From assembly GCA_949152475.1 (NCBI GenBank), contig OX424563.1:10699001-10763000 (forward strand): 64,000 nt of DNA. Reading direction: 5' to 3'. A model generated the notes under the pieces. The model ran no database searches. It was not told where the DNA came from and worked only from the letters and a program-made list of their open reading frames with translations. Each line of letters opens with the position of its first letter. Position 1 is the stretch's first letter. This DNA is from Terebella lapidaria. Taxonomy: Eukaryota > Annelida > Polychaeta > Terebellida > Terebellidae. Made by a program: the position numbers and the translations under genes. Below are positions 10,909-23,939 of the stretch, piece by piece.

Positions 10909-13390
10909 CATTTTGTACGATTTTCTATTTAATAACGATTTAATTGTAGCCAATTATAGCTACAAACAGCCCGTGAATCACACGTTCTGGAATGGGGTGC
11001 ATACATCCTACATTGATCACGTTTTTCTCTCGAAGTATTTTGCTACCCAACTTGTGCAATGTGAGATAATGAGTGAACTTGAAAATAATACGAGCGATCA
11101 TCATCCAATAAAAACAGTGTTATCTATCTCAGCTCAGCAGTCGGACACTTCGGGATCTTCAAACGTGCATCAGGGTGCACCATCCTTTCCACGAGTGAAC
11201 TGGTCTTGTCTGGATACGAGACAAAAATACGGTGAGCTAATTAAGGAACAATTAAAGGATGTGAGTATCCCCAAACTGGATAGTTGTGCAAATGACAATT
11301 GCATATTATCAGCCATTAACTCTTTGCATGATCAACTTACAAAGAGTATTCATGTGTCCTGTTCGGAACTGGGTAATTCAGGATATCAATCGAAGAGAAA
11401 GAAACAATGGTGGGACCCACAATGTAGATACGCCCGGGACAAACATCGCTTCTGGTTTCAGCTATGGAAGGTGAACGGACGGCCCAGGGACGGTCATGTG
11501 TACAAGTGTTATAAATACGCCAAAAAACTATACAGGGACACTTGTCGGAAAGCAGTAAATAACAAAATTGGAAGTGCATTCAAAGCAGTTGATCGTTTGT
11601 ATAAAACCAGGAATATAATAGGCTTCTGGAATCAAATCAAAATGACAAAAAACAAAACCGCTAATAACACGGGGGATATTGGAATGGATAAACTATATGA
11701 ACACTTCAGTGGTAAGTTCTCCGTTCTGCCTCAAAATCCCTCCAATATCATGTGCTCTTCTATGGATATTGTGAATGATAAATATGCGGAAATGAAAAAT
11801 GAGAAATTGGAGTCCTTTCTCTCAGTAAATCGCCTTGAAAAAGCTATAGCGAAGCTACGGAGAGGGTGTGCTCCTGGAATAGACGGTGTCACTGCTGAAC
11901 ATATCATATACGCCAAAGACACTCCACTTGTAACGTTACTGTCGGGTTTATTATCAATGTGTGTCCATTACGGAATGGTTCCGGACGTCTTCAGGCGGGG
12001 ACTCATGATTCCCATATTAAAAAAATCTAGCCTGGATCCGTCATCACCAGGTAGCTATCGACCTATAACGATATCAGTAACGTTTTCAAAGCTGCTAGAA
12101 ATGTATATACTCGAGGAATCCGGAGAACATACATTTCACGACCTACAATTCGGATTCGTGGCTAATCGGAGTACGAACATGGCAGTTGCACTTGCTCATG
12201 ATGTTGTGGATTATTGCACAAATAGGGGATCAACTGTGTATATGTGTGCGCTTGATGCAGAGGGCGCGTTTGACAATATCCCACATTGTGTACTATTTTA
12301 TAAGGCTTTGAAGATCATCCCGAAACCGTGCTGGCGAGTTTTATTCTACTGGTACAAAGGGCTATCGGCGCAGGTACTATGGAATGACTGCCTTAGTGAT
12401 AACTTAGCAATCGTTAAAGGGACGAGGCAAGGAGGTCTTTCGTCTCCCTTCTTGTTTAACATTATTTATCATGAGATGGTCGATATACTATCTGATACAA
12501 CAGGAGGGGTAAATATTGGTGGTCACAAGTACAATGTGTTCTGTTATGCTGATGATTTGATGTTGTGTAGTGTCACATCTACTGGTCTACAATCTCTTGT
12601 GAACGTGGCAACCAAATACATAGAATCTCATGGACTGAGATTTAACCCTAATAAGACCAAATGTATCACCTTTGGTCGGCGGACCTTAATGCCACATCCG
12701 ACTTGGTTTCTAAACGGGACTCCGCTCCATGAATCTGAAACCGTGGATTACCTTGGTGTGACCTTGGGTGATTGTGGTCAGTCTCACGTTGAGAACCGCA
12801 TGGCATCATGTCGGCGTGCCCTCTACTCGCTGCAAGGGGCAGGTCTCTCATCTGGTGTGATATCAGCAGACACGGTCAAATATCTGTGGAACTCCGCATT
12901 GCGTCCCGTACTGACCTACGGTCTCCAGTCGGTCTTTGTGCCCAATAGATCGCTAGACATTCTCGAGAAAATGCAGGGTCGTTTACTTAAAACAGCTCTG
13001 GGCCTAAACAAACTCTGCAAGAACACTCCATTATTAGACGCTCTCCGTATCCACAATATAAGGGTGTCCCGTGATATATGGCAGCTGGATTTAATATCAT
13101 CCTGTTTCAAGAACTCTCCGAAAGCGAAACATTTCTACATGAACGTTTTGTATAAATGCACCTCTGGACAACTTAGTAAGCATAATGACCTTTTATCACG
13201 GGTTAAGAACGTCTGTGCGGAGCGGAATATTTCCTTTGTGCGCTATATCCTGGAAGACACCTACTCAAAAAACTGTCGTCGAACAATCAAGCGATGTTTT
13301 AGCCACAACAATGGACTGTGCGACTCCATTCAAATGTGCCTGAACAGTCATGATACTGGAATGATTAATTTACTTTTATCTCCATTTTAA
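10909..13390 (+). CDS. LINE-B ORF2 fragment: endonuclease C-terminus plus reverse transcriptase
   Basis: The open frame runs without a stop to TAA at 13388-13390. It opens upstream at 10871, but those first dozen codons are antisense LINE-A and not part of this protein. Domains in order: the end of an APE-type endonuclease (YIDHVFLSKYF, then SDHHP near 11095), a linker, RT fingers (GCAPGIDGVTAEHI near 11865; SYRPITISVTFSKLLE near 12055), palm (ALDAEGAFDNIPH near 12250; TRQGGLSSPFLFN near 12423), the catalytic CYADDLML (about 12541) and a C-terminal region ending LLLSPF. The (AAAC)n tail and APE endonuclease exclude R2-type elements; the clade is otherwise unassigned. Because the frame is intact the copy is probably fairly young, but it lacks the endonuclease N-terminus. 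Confidence 0.88.
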
Positions 13391-13496
13391 TGAATAACTT
13401 ACTGTTTTACGTCATATGTATGTATGTATCTAGTGTGTGATCATTTTAGTTTCTCCATTTTTGGAGGTGAATCAATAAACAAACAAACAAACAAAC
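10909..13496 (+). mobile_element. LINE-B, 5'-truncated non-LTR retrotransposon inserted in LINE-A
   Basis: Opposite in orientation to LINE-A. The left junction follows ...TTCAATATACAT (10908). The right end is an (AAAC)n tail ending at 13496, after which LINE-A resumes with ATACTTTGC. The duplicated target is at most 2-3 bp. The element starts inside the endonuclease domain and carries a long intact RT ORF. Confidence 0.85.
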
Positions 13497-13917
13497 ATAC
13501 TTTGCATTGTGATAGCAGGCAAGTAATCAGTGAATTTGTTGGACGACTGTGGAACGTTGAGGCTTGTACTCAGTCCGATTTGCGAAAAATATTTGTTGAA
13601 TTCTTCTGCGATTAAATGTTTATCGGTTTCAAGAACATTATTAATTTGAAAAAGAGTCCGGAAGTTTAGAATCCCTTTTACTTCTACCGATTAAGTTGTT
13701 AATAATAGCCCAGGAGTTCTTCATATCATTCTTGTTCAGTTCAATCAAATCACGGTAGTACAGCTTCTTTAGTTCGCGCTTGACTTTATTGAGTAAGTTG
13801 TTAAATGTTTTATAGGCCGCAATATTAACAGCAGTTGGTTCAAGTAATTTTCTCTTTAACAATCGTGCTTTATTTCTAGATGAAGTCATAAAACCGGAAG
13901 GTATCCAGGGCTCACAT

Positions 13918-16095
13918 GCCCAGCATGGAGGATTGGGTGTCCAGCTCGAAGTCTTCGAAACTTGGTGTAATTTCGAAGGATAGGGTGTCTAGCTCGGGGG
14001 GTTGGATGTACAGCTCGAGGGATTAGGTGTCCAGCTCGGAGGATTAAATGTCCAGCTCGAAGGGTTGGGTGTACAGCTCGGAAGATTGGGTGTCCAGTCA
14101 TGACGATTGGGTACACAACTCGGGGGATTGGGTGTCCAGCTCGGAGGATTGGGTGTACAGTTCGGAGGATTGGGAGTCCAGTCACGACGATTGGGTGCAC
14201 AACTCAGCGGATTGGGTGTCCAGCTTTGAGGATTGGGTGTTCAGCTTTGATGATTGGGTGTCCAACACACAGCTCGGAGGATTGGGTGTCCTATCATAAC
14301 GATTGGGTATACTTGAGAATTGGGTTTCCAGCTTTGAGGATTGGGTGTACAGCTCGAGAGATTGAGTGTCCAGCTCGGAGGATTGGGTGTCCAGCTCTGA
14401 GGATTGAGAGTCCAGCTTTGTGGATTGGGTATCCAGCTCTGAAGATGGGGTGTACAGCTCGAGAGATTGAGTGTCCAGCTCGGAGGATTGGGTGTCCAGT
14501 TTTGAGGATTGAGAGTCCAGCTCTATGGATTGGGTGTCCAGTTCGAGCGATTGGGTGTCTAGCTCGGAGGTTTGGGTGTCTACCTCAGAGGACTGGGTGT
14601 CTAACTTGGAAAACTGGGTGTCCAGCTCTGTGGATTGGGTGTCCAGCTCGAGCGATTGGGTGTCTAGCTCGGAGGTTTGGGTGTCTACCTCAGAGGACTG
14701 GGTGTCTAACTTGGAAAACTGGGTGTCCAGTTCAGAGGATTTGGTGTACAGCTCGGGGGATTGGATTCCCAGCTTGGATGAATATATTCCCAGCTCAGGG
14801 TATTGGGCGTCCAGCTCAAGAGATTGAGTGTCCAGTTCGAGCGATTGGGTGTCCACCTCAGAGGATTGTGTCCAGCTCAGGGATTGGGTGTCTAGTTCAG
14901 AGGATTGGGTGTCCAGTCCAGAGATTGAATGTCCAGCTCAGATGATTGGGTGGACGGCTTGGAGGATTTGGTGACTAGCTTGGATGATTAGGTGTCTAGC
15001 TCAGGATATCGGGTGTCCAGCTCAAAGGATTGGGTGTCCAGTCCAGAGATTGAGTGTCCAGCTCAGAGGATTGGGTGTCCAGTTCCACGGATTGGGTGTC
15101 CAGGTCGGAGGATTGGGTGTCCAGTCCAGAGATTGAGTGTCCAGCTCAGAGGATTGGGTGTCCAGTTCAACGGATTGGGTGTCCAGGTCCGAGGCTTTGG
15201 TGTCCCGCTCAGGAGATTGGGTGTCCAGTTTGAGGGATTGAGTGTCCAATTGGGGGATTAAGTTTCCAGTTCGGGGATTGGGTGTCCAGTTGGGGGATTG
15301 AGTTTACAGTTCGGGGGATTGGGTGTCCAGTTGGGGATTGAGTTTCCAGTTCGGCGGATTGAGTGTCCAGTTGGGAGATTGAGTTCCCAGTTCGGGGATT
15401 GGGTATATAGTTGGGGGATTGAGTTTCCAGTTCAGGGATCGGGTGTCCAGTTCAGTGGATTGGGTGTCCAGTTGGGGGATTGAGTTTCCAGTACGGGGAT
15501 TGGGTGTCCAGTTGGGGGATTGAGTTTCCAGTTCGGGGATTGGGTGTCCAGTTGGGGGATTAAGTTTCCAGTTCAGTGGATTGAGTGCTCAGCTTACTTC
15601 CCGCCCCCCCCCCTTCCCCCCTTCACACTGGTACGTCATGATGCAATCCAAAATTGGGTGTCCAGTCCAGAGATTGAGTGTCCAGCTCAGAGGATTGGGT
15701 GTCCAGTTCAAGGCTTTGGTGTCCCGCTCAGGAGATTGGGTGTCCAGTTTGAGGGATTGAGTTTCCAGTTCGGGGATTGGGTGTCCAGTTGGGGGATTGA
15801 GTTTACAGTTCGGGGGATTGGGTGTCCAGTTGGGGATTGAGTTTCCAGTTCGGCGGATTGAGTGTCCAGTTGGGAGATTGAGTTCCCAGTTCGGAGATTG
15901 GGTGTATAGTTGGGGGATTGAGTTTCCAGTTCAGGGATTGGGTGTCCAGTTCAGTGGATTGGGTGTCCAGTTGGGGGATTGAGTTTCCAGTACGGGGATT
16001 GGGTGTCCAGTTGGGGGATTGAGTTTCCAGTTCGGGGATTGGGTGTCCAGTTGGGGGATTGAGTTTCCAGTTCGGTGGATTGAGTGCTCAGCTTA
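13918..16095. repeat. 21-bp minisatellite, right block
   Basis: Same 21-bp family as the left block (GATTGGGTGTCCAGCTCGGA and variants), separated from it by LINE-A. After about 15240 the units become GATTGAGTTTCCAGTTCGGG-like and shorter. A large segment ending in CTCAGCTTACTTCCCGCCCC occurs twice (ends near 15650 and 16145), each time followed by the same TTCACACTGGTACGTCATGA border, which shows a duplication of about 500 bp. Confidence 0.9.
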
Positions 16096-16149
16096 CTTCC
16101 CGCCCCCTTCCCCCCTTCACACTGGTACGTCATGATGCAATCCGAAATC

Positions 16150-18370
16150 TCAATTCGTCATGCAGGTTTTAAGACCAGATAAGCACCAATTCAGGTAGAC
16201 ACCAATGGCGCCAACAATTTCCCAAATGCCTTGCTTTCAGTACGCGAATTTCTATCCAGAACGATCCAAAGGATCGAAAAGGAGCATGTAGTAGTTTAGA
16301 TTGGTGATGTATAAAATAAACTTGGTAATCTCTCGTGAATTTTATATTTTGGCTCAAGAGCAGGACATTTGTCTCATCTGAGTCATCTCATGGAACTAAA
16401 ACAATAGTGCAAACGTGATATTGTGCTATTGACCAAGAAGCTGTGATTGAACTCTCAAATTAAATCGATAATTTATTGCATCAACAATATGTTCCATGTA
16501 CAAGATTTTATTTTGCATGTCGCAATAACAGTTTACAGAATATTATGCCATACAATGGGTGAAACATTCATACAGCCAAAACAATTAACATCATGTTTTA
16601 TAACACTGTCTTGTCCAGAGACTTGAACGTAAAACCCACCAAACTGCACCAAAAACATCATCACTTAATACCAGTTCAAGATAGAAGATGATCATCTTAT
16701 ATTTCATCTACACCTGCATCATCAGTTGACAAACCACACACGATTCATCAATGTCCAATGATACTCATATCACTGCTTCAAGTACATCAGACAGACTTGT
16801 TACAGAATTATGAACATATGGTATATCAGTTAGTAGTCTTTGGCAATCACATCTACAACACTCTTTCCTCACATCATTCCTGTATAAGATTCGAAATGAT
16901 ATTCTTGGGTTGTTTTCACTTGCTCACTGTTTCTCTCATGTAGATCCTTGATCGACATGAATTCACTTCTGCATTTTTATGGGGATTCTCTATTACAGCA
17001 AAATATGCGAAACAAATTGCCACAAAACTATGTTCAGAGTAACTGGTTTTCCATACACAATTATGTTCCCATAAAGTAAAGGATTATGCTGCTTTACCTC
17101 ATATGCTCTCATCATCACATCATATAATGCACTAGTTCAATTATATCAATTCGTGACACAAAAAATGTAACAAGCTTGAAGCTCACATTCCTTCACAAGG
17201 GCAAACTCAAACAGCAGTTCTGGATAAGTGCAGTTGCACATCAGACATGCAACACTGCCGAATATTCGACAGAATGTTGATGGTAGAAACAATGCGACTA
17301 GGTTGAACAGTATGTGGGATTGGCGGCCTATATCCCTGATACAAAGTATACAAGCACGAAAAAATTATAAATTCAACTGCTGAAAGAATAAGTTTTCCGT
17401 ATCTCAAAAATCGCCAAGTCAACAGCAAAGTGCAGAAATTAAAACACCAAAATTGAACATACAATTCCTTCAGAAAATAACTGCAAAAACAGCAAGCATT
17501 GAGGTGATCAGCAAGGTTATTCCAGGGCAAATGAGGTTTCATAATGTAATTGGGAACTTTCAAAGCAAAATATTTTGTTACCAATTTCAGCTGCTTTCGA
17601 GTGTTCCTCAAACACACCTTTCTGCGAAATTGATCAACATTTAGTTGGATGATTTAGTTGGATGATGAATCAGTATCAATTAAAAATGTATACTTAATGT
17701 ATGAAAAACAATAATTTATTGATATGGGTATATCACTATCTGCTATCCAAATTACAAATCTCATAATTTTCATACAGCTCCAGAAATATTGTCAACAATT
17801 CTTCTGCACACTTTCATGATAAAACTGATGCACAGCCGGTTATGAATGTTGTAGGACATCAATGCATTTTCAACACAGTGCCTTCTCAGTACATGTTGTG
17901 CTTTCGCCAATTATATTTTCTTTCATTGCTCTGACACTGAATTCTGGTCCAAAATTGTCCATCTCTGTGCAATAAACAATTTAAGTGCAAAAGAAAGGAT
18001 ATGTGCACTTCTGTTGATTTCTGCATGCACAAAAATAACTGTGCACACATTTATTTTACTCACATGTGCAATGGCTGTATATTGATTGCATGCACAAGGC
18101 AGCACATGTATAATATTTTTAGAGATTTCTGTTAGTTATCCAGCTCTTTTACAACCCTTTGTAATGTACAATCAGAGAAGATTGCGCATCAATGTTTCTA
18201 CCTCACTGTCATATCCAGTGTACATTGACTGCAGGAATAAGATTCAACAAGGCATAGTTAATAGCATGAAGCTGCAGACATTGTTGTCTGTTTAAATGTT
18301 TGCAGTAGCCATGGTAACAAGTTCACAGGAGGGGACACCAAGCCTCTGGGCCAGGTTTCTAAAGCCTTAG
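16150..18370 (-). other. probable long 3' UTR / 3' flank of CACUL1
   Basis: AT-rich sequence below the CACUL1 stop codon at 18371. AATAAA signals on the minus strand occur near 17716, 16505 and 16452. The 136-residue minus ORF at 17617-17207 has no recognisable features. The real polyadenylation site cannot be fixed from sequence alone. Confidence 0.4.
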
Positions 18371-21300
18371 TCATGAGCTGTAATTCTGTGGCACCATTCC
18401 TGACGATGGCAAACCTACAAAAGAAAAGGCAACACGGAATTTTTTAATTTGACATGAGCTGAAGAATCTGATAACATCCAGAAAGTCAGCTCTGGCAAAC
18501 ATGAGGTGTAAAATGAAATTTGCTCTGTTTTCTTTATTGTTTCTATGACTAAATCAAGCTTGCTATTTATTTATCACACTCACAAGGAGGATCCTCATCC
18601 CCTCGTCGTTTGCGACTCTGATCGCCCCTGAAAGTCCATAAATACAACATGATGGTTCTAAAACGTGAAGCATTGATTTCAAAGTCACAATTCTTATCAG
18701 TGTCACTGTAATTTTGATGAAGAAATGAATTTATTTATACATTCCCAATTGGGATATAATCATCATACAGTGTATAACAATTGGTCTGTGCATACATACC
18801 GTATATAGTCTGGATGTGTCAGCAAATCTCGCTGGATCTGTCTCGCCTCTTCAATGTAATTGACAAGTTCATTCTCAGAGCAAGGAGGCAGAACACTCGG
18901 CAGGTACTTGGCAAATAGATGTGGTCGCAGTTGAGCAAATTCTGTTAATTTCGAGTCAAAGAAAAATCAAAACTCATTAACTACTGGCGGTCATCAAGCA
19001 GATCCAGAATGAATGTTACTTAAAAGAGAATCTCATTTACTGGTAACGTCACCAACCTGGCTTTAAACCGTGAAGGTTTTTGACGAGGTTTGCCATCACT
19101 GTAGGCTGAATGGAGAACGGTTTTTGATTGGCCTCCATTAGCACAGCTGGAAAACACAGAATTATTCTATTAAATAGCACACAATAACAGAGGAGATGGA
19201 GCTTGATCCAACACAGATGGACCAGCATAACTAATAACCTGACTTGTAGTGACAGTGTAGAAAACACTTCCAAGATATATTATATAATCTGATATGCTAT
19301 ACATGTACAACTCCTACAGTTGTCAGAAAGCTGAGTTTATAGCAGTATAAGGAACATACTTACGTAACAGTGTTTGTATATGTTTGTCTGCAACATTTTT
19401 TACAAACAATTTTCTCAGCTCCGTATTCAGGTCTGTTTTCAATTTGCTCTCAATATAAAATCGATTCTGAAGAAGAAACATTCAATAAATTTTCTCATGT
19501 TATCAGAAACTTTTCACAGATGTTACAAGTTCATTTGAATCATTATGTCTCCATTCTTTGTACAATAAAAGAACAAAATGTACAAGAAGATTCTTAGAAA
19601 TACACACCATGTAGTTGAATATTGGAACAATGCCAGCCAAGGCCTGAAGATACTGGTTCAGGGCAAAATTGAACTTCTCAACGTACATTGTAGAATCTTG
19701 GATCTGTAATGTTCAGTGGCATAGGCATAGGTTATGTAATAGAACATATGTTATTACTGGACAATAAATCTATTAACCACCTATTATTATTTAATAGAAG
19801 CTCTTCGGTCGCTGACAACCGTGTGAAATTTCAACACAAAATGTACTAGTAAACAATTGTCAGGCCAAGAGGCAATGTGACTTCACAACATTATAAATGT
19901 ACAAAAAATTTCCAGATTGGTTGGGAAATTGGACTTGTATCTAAGTTATCATTAGAGGTGTTGTCAGCACAATAAACGTAAATCATCAACCTTCCTTTGG
20001 GGGATACAGCTACATTGTGCAAGTGCGGGAAAAATATCTACCTGGAGTTCAAAGCATAGACGTTCCAGGTGACAAGATATGCGTTTTATCAAGTCGCCAT
20101 ACAGTCGTTCAGAAAACTGTTTGCACACACATTTGTACACACAGCTGAAAAGCAAAATTAAAGACTTATATCGGAGTGCAAAATTCCTATATCGGAGCAA
20201 CATTCGTAAATACTGGGTATTCGAGACATGGCTTCAACTTAATGTCAGAGATACATACGAATTATATGGCACACACAATTTAGCATGATCATAAGCCATC
20301 CAATCACAGTATCATCTGTATGACACTTGAATCCATCGGAAGAATCATATATACGATTTTACTATACTATATCTTCTGGGTGGTTTTGCATTGGCAAATT
20401 CTCAAGGATAAAGGTGTCACAAGGGTCATTAACATACCTGTACATTTGTTCATACGAGATAGGAATGTAATCGCCAGGTGTCATCGTCAATAGTTCCATG
20501 ACGGCAGATTCCAGCTTGGGCCAGTACAGGTTTTCATAATCCTCCGCTGTGATACTCATCATCATGACTGTGAATTGGAACACACAAAATAGGTCCATTT
20601 AACGAAAGAGTCACTGATACAGAGGTCAGGCACGTGCAACTGGGTTATACAAACAGAGGTGTGTGTGTTTATATGTGACTACACTACTCGTTACCACAGA
20701 TACTTGATGTGTTGAAGAGCATTAACTGTGCAATAACACTATGAGCACTATAAGTGCGCATTCATTTACTGTTCGAGGGGCTGTGGTCAGTTAATACACC
20801 AGTTATTGTACCGGCCTACACTACAAAGTACCAGAAATTGCAACAGAGCACTGTCTGTAGGATATAGTCAGCAATTTTTATCCCCATATTATAACTTAGT
20901 CAAATCATGATGACATCTGTAACAGCTTGGCGGAAAAAGCCGTTAAAGATCTTGTCGTGTCAACTAGCATCTTTCAGGTACAAGTCTACCACATGATGAA
21001 GATTATAATAAAACGGCAGTCTGCACCAGCAAAGACGCAGCCTACGCTACTTCGTCTTTGCCTAAACATGCACATGAGTGCATTTCGAACTTTGGCAAAA
21101 TCATTCCATTTACAGGGTGAAGAACAGAGAATGTTTGTGACCAGATCTAAAAACCAGCAATTTAGCCTATATAGCATTGGGCTTTGTCCAATCGAAGCGA
21201 AGGTAGGAGATGAAACCGAAAGTAGTACTACGCACAGAGTTTTGGTAGATTGCGGATTTTTTTTTTTTTTGCTGGTACATAGACGTTTGCAGATACATGA

Positions 21301-23578
21301 AGCATGTGATCATCTTCGGAATGTCTTCCATAAAAATCTTCAGAACGTCTTCCATAGAAATGAAAGCGAAGTGAAATGAGTGAAAACTACCGTTATGTTG
21401 ATTTTCGGTATATCAAAGGACGAATACTGTATGAGAACATGTTCGAGTGGGCGAACAAGGATATAGCACTTTCATCGGAAGACATGTAGCAAAAATGTGA
21501 TTAATTGAGAAATGAATAACAAAAGGATTGATTGCAATATCCGCAGAGCATTTGGTAATTACTGCACACAAGAAATTTTCACAACACTCAACACAGTGCA
21601 TTGATCTACCTAGGGTCTATAGGTCTATGAAACATCAACGGCACTTCACATCACTGCCAAGATAGCATGACACGGAAACTTTGATAGGTCTACTTTCGCT
21701 TCGTCTTCGTCTTTGCTGAATACACTATTTAAAGCCTTGCGATGTCATCCGTATATGTACGAAGTGACGTGAATGTGTCGGCTGCAAGAGGTGATGGGAT
21801 GAATGGTTACCAGCAGGTTACCAGTTAGGCCTACTTTTGTACACAAACCGTCAATACAAACTTCGGAAGCTGGATCAAGCCGATTTCGCATTTCATTTTC
21901 ATAAAGTGTTAAAGGTACACATCTATGCTGCAGTATTAAAGTCGGCGTCATTCAACTCTGACCCACCGTTTTCTCGCGATAATTTAAGTAACTTCTAAGA
22001 TAGCCGCATTAAATTTTCACAGCTTCAGTAATTCATAGCGGCCTAAGTAGGTACAAAAGTTCAGAAGGATTGGACAGTGAACAAAAAAGTTAGCACATTT
22101 GGCCTATACATTACGTAATAAGAAAATGTCAAAACGTTATCTATATGAATGCTACGGGGTTGGCAGCAGTCCAAGGCCATATTTCAGAAATTTACACAAA
22201 CCGTGTATGAAAATGAAATGCGAAATCGGCTTGATCCAACTTCCGAAGTTTGTATTGACGGTTTGTTGTTTTCATTTGTGTACAGAAATTTATAGGCCAA
22301 ATAGGCCAACTTTTTTGTTTACTGTCCAAACTCTCAAATTTTATGACGAATCAGGCCCCTAAGCATAATGAACGCTGTTGAAATTTCAGAAAGGTAATGT
22401 AAAAATTGAAGAACTTATCGCAAAAAAACAGTGGGTTAGAGTTAAATGACGCCAACTTTAATTAATTCCCAAGCAATGCAAATGACATGAAATCAGGCAT
22501 AAATCTAGAATCTGGTACTCCATGATAGGCCTACTATTCACGTAATCGCATGATATGTAGTTGGCACGACACGCGGTGTGAAGCATGGTGTGGAGCACTT
22601 GCGCGAGACATATCGCGCCTTTTCCGCCAAGCTGTCTCGAACCGATGTAGACAAAGTACGTCTTTCGGGGATACCTGCTGAGGACCGCAGGTCCGAAAGA
22701 CGAAGTTCCATGCATGATAAAAAGTGTACCTCGATGCGAATGAAATCTATTCGCCGTTTGACACCTTAAAACATGGTGAAAACTAACGAAAATTACAACT
22801 AAACTTACCAAAATGGCTATGATAATCATTTATAAGTTGTTATCTGCACTAAAATCGCTGATTTATTATGTTTTACAAACATCTTGAATCGTTTGAACCA
22901 AAGATGCAAAATCTGGCAACTTTCTCGCTTCGATTCAATGGCGGTTTTATACGATGTTGAATCAAATCGAAACTGGCTTAGTATATGCGTTCATGTTGTT
23001 TAGCATTACGCAACACATTTTCCGTTTCGATTTGATTCTACACCGTATTTCTGTGTCACGGAGTTTATCGAGGAAATGGTGAAACCGCCATTGAATCCAA
23101 GCGAGAAACTTGCCTGATTTTGCCGGTTCAGTTCAAACGATTGAAAATGTTTGTAAAACACAATGAATCAACGATTTTAACACAGATAACAACTTTGAAA
23201 TGATTATGCTTGCCATTTTGGTAAGTTTAGCTGCAATTTTCGTTAGTTTTCACCAAGTTTTGAACTCTCAAACAGTGAATAGATTTCGTTCGCATCGAAG
23301 TACACTTTTCAACACGCATGGAACTTCGTCTTTCGGACCTGCGGTCCTCAGCAGGTATTCCCGAAAGACGTACTTTGTCTAGAACCGATGAAGCACACCA
23401 TGCCGAAAAAAAAGACTATTTATTCTAGACTATTACCCATGCTGCCTGGCCTAAGTTTGCGAAACTGTTCTGCTCTGGCCTGCTCAGTGTCATTCTTTTC
23501 CGCATTATTATCAGGAACGTTATGATGCACGTCAGCAGTGTTGCCCGTCTCAGAACTATCTTCCATAGGTTCCTCCAT
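18371..23578 (-). CDS. CACUL1: CDK2-associated cullin domain protein 1 (CACUL1), 9 coding exons
   Basis: Cullin-N-terminal-like protein; the vertebrate protein binds CDK2 and promotes G1/S progression. Exons (minus): 23578-23437, 20567-20438, 20144-20042, 19703-19608, 19466-19364, 19146-19057, 18941-18800, 18627-18584 and 18414-18371. All phases join, giving 297 residues (human about 369, mostly a longer N-terminus). Diagnostic stretches: [20 protein letters not shown] and PISYEQMYS in exon 2, [20 protein letters not shown] in exon 3, [19 protein letters not shown] in exon 4, [19 protein letters not shown] in exons 6-7, [11 protein letters not shown] in exon 7, and [12 protein letters not shown] in exon 8. 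Exon 1 is acidic, starts [12 protein letters not shown] in a good ATG context, and its single-base overhang fits exon 2. The last exon is short and less certain: without splicing at 18584, exon 8 would read a few codons to TAA. Intron 1 (2.9 kb) holds at least two foldback elements. Confidence 0.93.
20600..22638. other. intron 1 of CACUL1, proximal part
   Basis: Intronic, repeat-rich, no coding exon recognised. A segment near 21841-21912 recurs inverted at about 22200-22268 (both contain CCGATTTCGCATTTCATTTTC-type sequence). The ORFs here show no conserved motif. Confidence 0.5.
21938..22461. mobile_element. TIR element with TA target site in CACUL1 intron 1
   Basis: AAAGTCGGCGTCATTCAACT near 21938 is matched in inverse by AGTTAAATGACGCCAACTTT near 22442-22461, with CCCAC-CTG-TTTTC and GCGATAA matching further inside. 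TA flanks both ends, as for Tc1/mariner-type insertions. About 520 bp, non-coding. Confidence 0.55.
22648..23381. mobile_element. foldback element B, copy 1, with 9-bp target duplication
   Basis: The ends TAGACAAAGTACGTCTTTCG and its inverse bound 734 bp that are almost entirely two inverted arms of over 300 bp. The flanks GAACCGATG at 22639-22647 and 23382-23390 are a perfect 9-bp direct repeat. Long TIRs plus a 9-bp duplication match Mutator-like (MULE) non-autonomous elements. The small ORFs in the arms are mirror images, not genes. Confidence 0.85.
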
Positions 23579-23870
23579 ATTGCTTTATTGTCCTACACAT
23601 GCTATCATTGAATAGTTGAATATGCGTTGGAGGGATACAGACATTCAATCATGCAAAATATGTCTATTTTCAAACAGGGAACCGAAATGTTTTGACAGAT
23701 CAACAAAATAGTAAAATCCCAGGTTGACGATGGCGAATGCGCATGCGCTGAGATACTGGACTTCCGTTCTTCGATCAATATCTATACAACTTCGAAGTGA
23801 GGGTGAGAAGCGGACCTGGATTTTTGCCAGTAATTCCACTTCATAGATCGGCCCCTATAATAGGCGCCCT
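23579..23870 (-). promoter_or_regulatory. presumed CACUL1 promoter / 5' UTR region
   Basis: This is the stretch immediately upstream of the CACUL1 start codon. No TATA box is obvious. It is assigned by position only. Confidence 0.3.
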
Positions 23871-23939
23871 GTGTGTGTAAAAAAATACATACACACAACA
23901 TGCATCAAGCAATCTCTGTTCATGCCTCTGTCAGCCGTG

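Larger units (their letters stand above)
7714..13910 (-). mobile_element. LINE-A, 5'-truncated non-LTR retrotransposon (CR1/Jockey-like), interrupted
   Basis: The 3' end is the pentanucleotide-repeat tail (CTTGT)n at 7714-7730, with A-rich sequence and a short hairpin upstream of it. Coding remnants run right to left: pre-RT region 13889-13497, then, after the inserted LINE-B, RT 10908-9137. The two parts join in frame across the insertion: a reading ending FTDYLPAITMQS before it continues with the EPVSE motif after it. The endonuclease is missing, so the copy is 5'-truncated at the minisatellite border. It was inserted into the 21-bp array. Its 3' region also holds TIR-bounded pieces at 8007-9080. 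Confidence 0.85.

Noticed and set aside
14100..14945. 281- and 224-codon ORFs on opposite strands
   Set aside because: Same minisatellite in the right block; repeat artefact.
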